A stretch of 64,000 bases of DNA from Chloranthus sessilifolius (lineage: Eukaryota; Streptophyta; Magnoliopsida; Chloranthales; Chloranthaceae): the NCBI GenBank assembly GCA_021018995.1, contig CM037597.1, positions 1,873,299-1,937,298 of the forward strand, written 5' to 3'. A program made the position numbers and the translations under genes. The number at the start of each line of letters is the position of its first letter. Within the stretch, counting starts at the first letter, position 1. Of this stretch, positions 55,957 through 64,000 are shown in pieces. Under the pieces are notes generated by a model. It saw nothing but the letters and a program-made list of their open reading frames with translations. It was not told the DNA's origin and searched no databases.

Positions 55957-57179
55957 AGGAGGTCCTTTTCAGGTTTGGTATTAAAATGAGATTATAGATT
56001 TTAATTTTTATTCATGTAGATTAGGGTAGTTTATTAATTTCCCTGAGACCAAGGTCAGATTTTCCTGACTCACTATAAATAGTTGCATTCAAGAATTGGA
56101 AGGAAAAAGTTGGAGTTGGGGCTTGTGGCTGAGGCTTTGTAAGCCTTAGAAAAAAACTTAATTTAGAAATATGAATAAAAAAATGATTATAAAGATAAAA
56201 TGTAGGAAATGAATAGAATAAGAGTCGATCTATAAAAAAAAGAGAATCAAAATCCTAACAAATACCTAAATTTTTGCCATGAAGTAAAAATAATGCATTG
56301 CAATGTCTTACGTTGTAATGCATTCTACATCAATTATCAAGTCAACAGACTAACACTTAACAAATAACAAATAAGTGCATACCAATAAAAATCACTTTCC
56401 ATTTGGTTAGGGTTAATGAGAGTTCACCTTAGGCGTCCACGGTCCCCTTTTTTGGACAATATGGCAAATTTTCTTGGCTAATCCCATATATCCAATTAGC
56501 TACACATCATATGAAAATCATCTAGCTAAAAAATCAGGCTCACCGAAGGGTTGAATCTAGGGAGTTTAATATGGTCCGTTGCTCAGATCTAACATAGGGT
56601 TCCTATTTAAGTACTTGGATTTGATGGTGCGGATCATCTAATGAGCATAGTTTTTTGGGCTGCATAGAGGTCTTAAGATTTGCCACTGGGACAACTTGGA
56701 TTGGTAAAAAATGTGTGCCACGTGGCACTATATGACTTAAAAGTGGAAATATGTTTATATTTCGCGGAAGGTGGGGAGAATTGATCCATTTGGTTAACAT
56801 TAAATTACCAAGTACACTGTAAGCAACTTTTGGCATAGCTAACACCCAAATAATTCTACTGCACTGCATGAAATAAATGGAGAAAATAACAACTGTATTT
56901 TATAAATGTACACTCAAGATTAAAAAATGCAAACTATTAACTCTAATAAAAAAATTCCAAACTATTTGAGCCAATTTTTCAATTATGTCTGACCCCTTGA
57001 CAAACATACCTCTATGTAGCTGATTGATTCTTAGTATTTTTTGGATCTCCTTGAGGATGTTGGTTATCGAAGTGAGAAATGGATTGATTCCTCCATAGAG
57101 TTAATTCCCCTCGAGGCGAGAGCAAACCACTAAGAGATTTTCCCTTTGAAGTTTAATAAAAGGCCATTAGCCAGTCCTG
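55957..57179. other. Non-coding, probably intronic
   Basis: No exon or complete element recognised. A MITE-like fragment around 56600-56750 has GTGTGCCACGTGGCAC. Confidence 0.45.
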
Positions 57180-57336
57180 GTCCCTTATGTACAGGGTGTT
57201 GGCAGGGGTAGATGGGTGATACAGACTTATGCTCTAGCTTTTTACACACAAAGTGGTTGCTCTCCAGACTCGGACTCACGTCTTCACGCTTGACAGCCCA
57301 AGCTTTTTACCATTCCACTGAGCAATGACCCCTAGA
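57180..57336 (-). mobile_element. tRNA-derived SINE
   Basis: On the minus strand GGTCATTGCTCAGTGGAATGG (57312-57331) fits a pol III A box and, about 40 nt later, GAGTCCGAGTCTGG (57268-57281) fits a B box. The 3' end is not defined. It lacks a tRNA cloverleaf. Confidence 0.55.
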
Positions 57337-57993
57337 AGAGTAATAAAACATCTTAAAATAGCATAGCAGCCACGGATACATCTCTTGTTGGTTAGAGGGT
57401 TATCAGCCAGCGTGTGAAATAAAACATTGCATTGACTGATGATTCAACTTTATCACTACTAGGATAAAAACATGTATAAAACAGTTATACCCGAAAAACA
57501 ATGGAATAGAATTCATATGATAATAAAGTTGAAATACCCAAGAACACAAGTTGGCATCCAATTTATCAAATAGCAAGTCACTAAAACAAACTCTGACCAT
57601 AAAGATTTAGGAATTTTAATGTTAAACAACAGAGAATAACCTCAAGAAGACACTTTCGTGATTGCATTCTGCTGTAAAGTGTAGGGGCAACGGCTTTGGG
57701 CAAGTGAATTTCAATTGAAATTTTTTTATGAGGTGTTTTGTTCAGTGACGAAAAAAAGCTGATGGCTACCTTAATATTGATGAGCCTTTTTGACCTGAGC
57801 TCTTTCCATCCTTAGAGAATAACTACAATGTTTCTGGTTCATATCCTTCAGAGGGTTATTACGCATTAGTGCTTAGTTCTATCCTGCTGCACTAAGGAGA
57901 ATTAATTGCTCCATCAATCAGTTAAGCTGAGATTCGCGGAAACGGAAGATCTGATGCTCTAGATTGCACCTCTTAGTGTCTGATTGGAGAACT
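57337..57993. other. Non-coding spacer before the gypsy-2 LTR
   Basis: No gene recognised on either strand. Confidence 0.45.
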
Positions 57994-58722
57994 TGATCCG
58001 GGACGATGACCCTAGACTACGCGAATGAAGATGGAATGAATATTTGCCGAAATTAAACTAAACTAATTAAGCAACAAATCTTAAAATAACTGTGGTACCT
58101 TAGGGTTTCATGGTTTTCCGCTTGGATGATCATGTTGGCTCGGGTAGGGTCCAGTTCGTTGCGCTAGATCCATTAGCCTCGCGGAAGGAGGATCCTAGAG
58201 ATAGAACTCTAGCTGCTTCCAGATTAGGGCATTCGCTCATAGCTCAAAGGTGGGATCGCTGATTTTCTTAGGGTGTTTTGTTCAGAATGGATTAATGGCT
58301 CAGGTGAGATCTAGGGTTTATTGAATCGGGTCGATTCAACAATTCAAATGAAGGTTAGGGTTTGGAATTCGGTGGATTTAATTTGGGATGAAATGAAATG
58401 GGGTTTATGGGATTAGACAATAAGGTAGAGAAAAGATACGTCAAAATAGGGATAAAAGATAGAAAATTGTTGGCTTCGCATCCTTGGCTTTTCACACCAA
58501 ACCCTTCGTGGGAGAGGAGATTCACTCTTCAAAATTGCTCATCTCAAGCAGAAGCAAAAGAGCGTTTCATTCATAATCAATTAACTAATTATATTGTTTA
58601 ATAATGACCTTATATAAGAGGCCTCTAAAACAAAAGAAAACCCTAAACAAATACTCTAAAAAGGACAAGTTTGCTCCGAAATTTTAATTCCCGTCTTTTG
58701 GCGGAGCCCACTTACGCGAAAA

Positions 58723-59011
58723 ATCGATCGATCGATGCTAAGCTCGATCGATCGAGTTATATATATATATATAATTATATAAAAGTCTCGGGTCACTAAT
58801 CGATCGATCGAAAATTGTACTCGATCGATATATATATATATATATCGATCGATTGATTTGTGACCCGAGACTTTTATATAATTATATATAGGTTCACATT
58901 CGATTGATCGAAAATTACCTTCGATCGATCGATTGAGAACAAAACTTCGCCAAAATTTTAAATTCCCACTAACCACAATTGATCGATCGAAGCTTGAGAT
59001 TGATCAATCGA
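58723..59011. repeat. Phased TCGATCGATCGA palindrome array
   Basis: Words start at 58723/58744, 58800/58821 (then 58845), 58900/58921 and 58979/59000. Each pair is 21 bp apart. The array occupies U3 of the gypsy-2 LTR. Confidence 0.9.
58770..58886. repeat. Perfect 27-bp-arm hairpin in gypsy-2 U3
   Basis: Arms at 58770-58796 and 58860-58886 are exact inverses (core AAAAGTCTCGGGTCAC). The 63-nt loop holds palindromic words and a (TA)n run. Confidence 0.95.
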
Positions 59012-59201
59012 CTGTGCATTCCTTTGTGTGCTCCTTTATGTTTGGTTTTGATTGCCTTTATGCCTGGTTCTGGTTTCTGTCTCGTTTCTTCTGGCGCTGG
59101 TATACGCGATATGGTCCAAAGCCTATGTCTACAATGTCGGCGTCTTCGTCAAATCTCTCAGACCGAAAATGCTTCATTACCGATGAAGTGGAATCGTGAT
59201 A

Positions 59202-59501
59202 TCAATCGAGCATGTTTGGGTCTAGGCGATGAACCTCGTATTCATTTATCCATGCATTTTCGGAGTTCGGTTTGCTCATCCACTTTACGAAATACTTCTG
59301 AAACCTTCCACCATGGGTGGACACCACAAAATCATCCAATATCCCTTTGATTACATCTCTCCTCTGCCTACTTGGGGAAGGAAATGGGAGGGGCTGCAAG
59401 GGTGAGGTGTGGATAGGGGTTGTTTGGAAATGGTTGCAAGGAGCTGTGGTTGAGCTCAGAGAAGGGACTAGGTCTTCACATTGAACGTTGAGTTGATCCA
59501 T
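59202..59501 (-). pseudogene. gypsy-2 chromodomain
   Basis: Reads DDFVVSTHGGRFQKYFVKWM then SKPNSENAWINEYEVHRLD, aligning with the gypsy-1 domain at 6790-6976. Confidence 0.8.
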
Positions 59502-59699
59502 GTATCCGGAGGAAGCTCAAGAACGAAAGCATTAAGACCACTCATTGCCACAATTCTAAAAGGCTTAGCGCCACTGGCTTAGAGCTATTTGGTGACTCTC
59601 GATGGGAATAGTTCAGGTCTAATCCGAACCATGACATGATCACCGATTTGGAACTCCTTGAAATGTTTATGCGCATTCGCCAATATTTTGTATTGTTCA

Positions 59700-60686
59700 T
59701 TGCTTGAATTAATTTTTTATCTAATTTCGGCATGCAAACTATGATTATGTTGTGAATGTATTTGCGGACTCGGACACTCGATGTTATGCAGACATGGGGA
59801 TTAAATCAAGAGGTGTTCTAGGCATATGACCATGGACGACCTCAAACGGACTCATGCCTATGAACCTATTGACAGAATTGTTATATGCAAACTCGGTTAT
59901 TGGCAATATAGAATCTTAAGTCCTAATGTGATCACTAACAAGACAACAAAAGAGATTACCTAAGCTTCTATTGGTGACTTCGGTTTGACCATCGGTTTGA
60001 GGATGATAGGCCGATGAGAATTGTAGCATGATACCCATCATGTGCCACAAGGTTTTCCAAAAATAACTAGTGAATTTTACGATATGAGCCGCATCAAAGG
60101 TTTTTGAACATGGTATAAAGTGGATCATTTTGGAAAAGCAGTCCATTACCACAAAAATGGAATCGTACTTTCGCGGAGTCTTGGGGAGTCTGAGCACGAA
60201 ATCCATGGAGATATCTTGCCACGGGGTGTGTGATACGGGTAACGGAGTGTACAAGCCAGTATTTTGTTTACTCTGCTTGGCCACTTGACATGTACGACAT
60301 TGTTTCACAACCCGTGAAACATCTCTCATAAGGCTAGGCTAGTAAAACCTATTCTCTACGAGCGCAATGGTCTTGTTACGCCCGAAATGTCCGACAATCC
60401 CTCCAACACGTAACTCCCAAATGAGATAGTCACGCGATGCAGTGCGAGGGATGCACAAGCGATTGCCTTTGAATAGATACCCGTCCTGCAGGGTATACTT
60501 GAAGTTAATGCTGGTCGGATTATCAAGGAGAGCAGTGTATTCCACCTCGAAAATTGGGCACTCGGGACACTCTTGTTTCAATTGCTCAAATCCGACGACC
60601 TCGGTACTCGTAGTGTGCAAAGTCACCACCCGACGACTAAGCGCATCAGCCGCTTTGTTTTCAACACCGGCCTTGTGCTTTAACAC
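59700..60686 (-). pseudogene. gypsy-2 RNase H tail and integrase, broken
   Basis: HKAGVENKAADALSRRVV ends RNase H. The zinc-binding part is GGIVGHFGRNKTIALVENRF, then VVKQCRTCQVAKQSKQNTGL. The core begins DISMDFVLRLPKTPRKYDSI and ends YHPQTDGQTEVTNRSL. Between AAHIVK and FTSYFWK about 23 residues present in gypsy-1 are missing in frame, including the SDRD block with the second catalytic Asp. Confidence 0.85.
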
Positions 60687-61847
60687 AAATGTGAACCTTA
60701 AGGTATTTGACCCATGTCGCGTGCCTCGAGTTCAACTTCTTTTGGGAAGCAGGGAAACGCAAAAACAACACAAATTCTTGCGGTCTGAGGTAATGTTTCC
60801 AATACCAAAGAGATCGGACGACTGCATAAAATTTCTTATCATAGGTGGAGTATTTTTGCTTCGCCTTGTTAAACTTCTCGCTAAAGTAGGCCACATGGTG
60901 GTCCTCTTGGCTAAACACTCCGCCTATATCTACACCCGATGCGTCACATGGTACTTCAATGACTTTAGAAAAGTCTGGTAGACGCATGACGGGTGCACTC
61001 TTCATTCTCTCCTTAATCTCGGCAAAGGCCTTTGTCGCGGCTTTGCTCCATTGAAACTCCCCCTTTTTCATGCAATTGGTGATGGGAAACATAATGGCGC
61101 TAAAATTTCGAATGAAGCGACGATAGAATGTGACAATGCCATGGAAGCTACGGATTTCGTGAATATTTCTAGGTTCGGGCCACTCCACAATAGCCATAAC
61201 CTTTTCGGGGTCCGCAACCATCCCGTCGGCCGAGACAATGAATCCCAAGAAGACAACATATCGTTGCATGAATGTGCACTTCTTGAAATTCATGTATAAT
61301 TTCTCTCCCCTCAAGGTCTCGCAAACCAACCTAAGGTGAATCAGGTGCTGTTCCTTTTCATGACTGTAAATCAAGATGTCGTCAAATTACATGACAAGGA
61401 ATTTCCCTGGAACGACCTCAACACTTGGGTCATGAGCCTCATAAAGGTGCTCAGGGCATTAGATAACTTAAAAGGCATGACCATCCACTCATAAAGACCA
61501 TCGTTGGTCTTGAATGCGGTTTTTCACTCATCACCGGGGGGATACGGACTTGATGGTAGCCACTCTTAAGGTTTATCTTAGAGAAGTTAGTGGCACCAAC
61601 CATCATATCCAACATGTCATTGAGCCTCGGTATGGGGAATCGATACTTGACCGTAATCTTATTGATGACCCGACTATCCACACACATGCGCCAAGTACTA
61701 TCTTTCTTAGGTGTGAGTAGTGCGGGTACGGTACAAGGGCTTAGACTCTCTTGGATGAATCCCTTTTGAAGGAGCTTATCGACTTGTTGAGATAACTTGG
61801 TGATGCGAATTTTAGATCCACCTGTTTGAATCGTGGTCGGATAAAGA
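60661..61847 (-). pseudogene. gypsy-2 reverse transcriptase and RNase H, broken
   Basis: From 61847 down: [59 protein letters not shown], a shift near 61460, a stop just before [20 protein letters not shown] (about 61380), then [19 protein letters not shown] and RNase H CDASGVDIG. The RNase H Asp that is Asn in gypsy-1 is retained here. Confidence 0.87.
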
Positions 61848-62900
61848 TGAGACGTCAAAAGAGAAAGTGGACCCACGAATGGGTTTTAAAAAAAAAAAGG
61901 CCCCTTAAAAACCGGTTTGATCAGAAAGAAGAAAATCCAAAATTTATTAGGGTTTTCAACTTTCAATCCCGTCACTTTTATGTTTGGCCTATTTTGAAGT
62001 GTCAAACGAAGTCGGATTAATACGAAATTGATCATATTTGAAAGCTTATCGAAGTAGCTTTCCAACGAGCCAACATTTGAGCAATTCCGACAAGTATTGA
62101 AGAAGTTATGGTCAATTTTCGGAAGCTGGACATAAAGTGACGAATTTCAAGAATCCTAATTGAATTAGGATTAGTATCTTTTATTATTTTTATTTTAGAA
62201 AGTAAGAGTTGTTTCTTTTATTAGAAATAGGGTTAGTTTCCTTATTGTTTTAGGACTTTATTGTTTTAGAAGAATTAGGATATTTCTTTTATTTGAATTA
62301 GGAATTAGAGTTATACTAGGATTTCTAATTTTATGCATTGGTTAGCCTATTTAAAGGCTTGTAAACACTCTTATTATTACTTTTTGGTTAATGAAAATTG
62401 CTTATGCAAAATTGAGAGTTTTTAACTTTCGTGAGGGTGTGATTCTCTCAAAACGGAGAGCGATTCTTCGATTCCCGCTTACGGTTTGGTGCGAAGCCAA
62501 CTCTTCTTTCATCTCTATCTTCTTTAGATCTACGGTTTGCGTAATTAGCGTAATCCTAATTATTTTATTGATCTCATAAAAGCCTCAAATCAATATTTTG
62601 TTCATCATTAATTTTATTAGCCTTTTATTTTCGTTTGGTATCGAGAGAACCCGCTTGCGAGTTCGTTCGACGCCCTAAAACTATCGGAGATCTAGCCGTT
62701 CATAAGAACCCTAGTCTTCTAGATCCGGGATAGTGAACATACACGAAAGTAACGCTATTTTGTGCCGAAATTAAATCACTTAATTGAATTTCTAGAATTT
62801 TCGTGATAATTTGTTATGAGAAATTATTATTTTAATTGATTAAATTAATTTTAATCCTAATCTCAGCCCTAACATTGCATTTAGTAAGTTCCCGCTTCAA
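61848..62900 (+). repeat. 5' LTR of gypsy-3
   Basis: Begins TGAGACGTC (estimated) and ends CCCGCTTCA before the primer site. TATTTAAAGG near 62349 is a TATA candidate, 100 bp upstream of GGTTTGGTGCGAAGCCAAC, the conserved R/U5 block. Unlike the other two gypsy LTRs it has no palindromic array. Confidence 0.7.
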
Positions 62901-62903
62901 ATT

Positions 62904-62915
62904 GGTATCAGAGCA
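62904..62915 (+). promoter_or_regulatory. Primer binding site of gypsy-3
   Basis: Exact TGGTATCAGAGC, complementary to the 3' end of initiator-Met tRNA. Confidence 0.92.
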
Positions 62916-63010
62916 TCAGTTTAGTTTTAGGGTTTTAGTGCTCATATAGGTTTTAGGTTTTTATTTTTATTTTTTTAGGTTTAAAAATTAAATTGAAAAA
63001 AAAAAAAAAA

Positions 63011-63312
63011 AGTCTAGCTTTTGTCTATAAAAAAAAAATTCATCTAGCTTTTGTCTAGAAAAAATTTGTCTGCTTTTTGTCTGAAATTTTTTGTCTAGCT
63101 TTTGTCTGAAATTTTTTGTCTAAAAATTTCCGTCTACTACCTTTTTGTTTGCAATTTCTGCCTGACTTTGTCTTTAAAAAAATTGTCTGGCTTTTGTCTG
63201 AAATTTTTTGTCTAACTTTTTGTCTGCATTAAAAAAAATATTTTTTAAAAAAGCTTTCGTCTAAGTTTTTTTTTGTCTAGCTTTCGTCTAGCCTTTGTCT
63301 AACTTTTGTTTT
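63011..63312 (+). repeat. TTTTGTCTAGC-word array in the gypsy-3 leader
   Basis: About twenty variants of TTTTGTCTAG/TTTTGTCTGA, interspersed with A/T runs, occupy the transcript leader between primer site and gag. Confidence 0.85.
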
Positions 63313-63512
63313 GCACCACTTAGTTTCATAATTGCATGTCATTTCAATTTTATTTCATTAGTGTTCATTAGTGTGCACGTCTAGTGTTTGACAAAAGCCC
63401 TTATCCATTGTTGGTTCATAGTGTGTCTTTTTAGTATTGTGTCTGAGTTGTATTTGTGTCAAGCATCATGTATGAGTCACTTACATGTTAACGCGACTTC
63501 TTTACCCGTCAT

Positions 63513-64000
63513 GAAATGGTACTTGCAAAACAAGAAAATCGCTACACTCCAAATTCTTGGCAAAGTTCTAAAAATCGTGATGAAACTAGAGTTGGGAGAT
63601 ACTCTCATCATCGTGAACCTGAGTATGACCCAGCAGAGAAGTTTCTCAAATCTATTCGAGATGAGGTTCCAAGTTTTGAGGGATGGTTAAACCCCAAAAC
63701 CTTCGTGGAGTGGTTGTCTAGTGTAGAGGAATATTTTGATTGGTATGGCGTACCAACTGAGTACAAAATTAGACTAGCAAAAATAAAGTTGGAGGGTAAT
63801 GCCAAATTTTTTTAGACTCGCGTAGAACATCCTATTGAATCTCTTCGAAATAAACACATCTCCACATGGGAGGATATGAAGGTGAAACTTATTGGAAAGT
63901 ATGTTCCTTTAACACACCGTCACCTTCTTCGGAGCTTGAAAACCAAGACGGATAAGTGTCCTGATTGCCTTAAGTGTCAAGGGTTTGGACACTTTGCATA
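63513..64000 (+). pseudogene. gypsy-3 gag, partial
   Basis: Frame from 63516: EYDPAEKFLKSIRDEVPSFE, GWLNPKTFVEWLSSVEEYFD, RLAKIKLEGNAKFF, a stop at 63813-63815, then in the same frame HISTWEDMKVKLIGKYVPLT and HRHLLRSLKTKTDKCPDC, ending in a zinc-knuckle start CLKCQGFGHFA at the window edge. Capsid and knuckle lie unusually close together, suggesting an internal deletion. Confidence 0.8.

Larger units (their letters stand above)
57994..59151 (-). repeat. 3' LTR of gypsy-2
   Basis: Read on the minus strand it starts TGACGAAGACGCCGAC, followed by GGCTTTGGACCATATCG, aligning with the gypsy-1 LTR start (TGACGGGGACGCCGAG, GGTTTTGGACCACATC). It ends CGTCCCGGATCA against CGTCCTGTGTCA. A TATATAAGG box lies near 58611-58619 (minus). 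The segment GGGTTTGGTGTGAAAAGCC is shared with the gypsy-1 LTR. Confidence 0.82.
57994..61847 (-). mobile_element. Ty3/gypsy chromovirus, truncated (gypsy-2)
   Basis: A minus-strand relative of gypsy-1 with RT, RNase H, integrase, chromodomain and 3' LTR. It lacks 5' LTR, gag and protease. Homology to gypsy-1 stops close to 61847, where the LTR of the third gypsy element begins, so that element either inserted into gypsy-2 or lies against a breakpoint. It sits in what would be a late intron of the RLP4-like gene. Confidence 0.85.
61848..64000 (+). mobile_element. Third Ty3/gypsy element, 5' part (gypsy-3)
   Basis: LTR about 61848-62900, primer site at 62904, a repetitive leader, then gag running off the window at 64000. 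The 3' end is outside, so no target duplication can be tested and the LTR start is estimated from the point where gypsy-2 homology stops. Confidence 0.82.

Noticed and set aside
57268-57331. A and B boxes suggesting a tRNA gene
   Set aside because: No acceptor stem or anticodon arm can be folded; it fits a SINE head better.
55045-64000. LRR exons completing the RLP4-like gene
   Set aside because: Read through for LRR consensus (LxxLxLxxNxLxG) on the plus strand; none found, so the gene is reported as partial.

Overview
This is nuclear DNA from a seed plant, most likely a flowering plant with a large, repeat-rich genome. The evidence is spliced plant genes with GT-AG introns, Ty3/gypsy and Ty1/copia elements primed by initiator-Met tRNA, an L1-type LINE, tRNA-derived SINEs and many MITEs. 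The species cannot be resolved from sequence alone. No bacterial, organellar, CRISPR or rRNA feature was found.

Two protein-coding genes and one decayed gene stand out. (1) 14783-19561 (+): the last five exons of a bifunctional aspartokinase/homoserine dehydrogenase (AK-HSDH), open and with the catalytic residues present. The upstream exons are not in the window, so the preceding intron would exceed 14.7 kb. (2) 50348-55044 (+): the first three exons of a malectin-like/LRR receptor-like protein of the RLP4 type. The LRR exons must lie beyond the window or be lost. The 3' splice acceptor of its first intron is triplicated in a 323-bp tandem repeat. (3) 37877-38990 (-): a UDP-glycosyltransferase pseudogene with two in-frame stops and a frameshift.

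Layout. 1-8400: an L1-type LINE on the minus strand, split by a complete Ty3/gypsy chromovirus (1352-7989, TSD ATCAG) and by a small inverted-repeat element. 8400-14782: repeats, a degenerate PBS-bearing LTR element and a possible LINE ORF1 scrap. 14783-19561: AK-HSDH with element-filled introns. 21390-27611: a Ty1/copia element (TSD AATAT) whose 5' LTR has lost its promoter. Its 3' end is part of a 1.3-kb tandem duplication running to about 29340. 32665-35109: a solo LTR (TSD ATAGA). 37020-49010: a dense MITE field around the UGT pseudogene. 50290-55044: the RLP4-like gene. 57994-61847: a truncated gypsy element on the minus strand. 61848-64000: the start of a third gypsy element on the plus strand.

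The most unusual signal is a recurrent architecture in three different LTRs. Each carries an array of 12-bp palindromes, mostly spaced 20-21 bp start to start (two DNA turns), but each uses a different palindrome: ACGGACGTCCGT, TCGATCGATCGA and TCGATTAATCGA. In the two LTRs that can be aligned to each other, the array sits at the same distance from the LTR start and is flanked by similar sequence, while the word itself differs. A second group of short elements, with 8-9 bp target duplications and termini near CAWGGTWTCAAAA, likewise has bodies built almost wholly from one palindromic word (CGATACGTATCG or AATTTCGGCCGAAATT). All calls come from reading the sequence; no alignment or database search was run.
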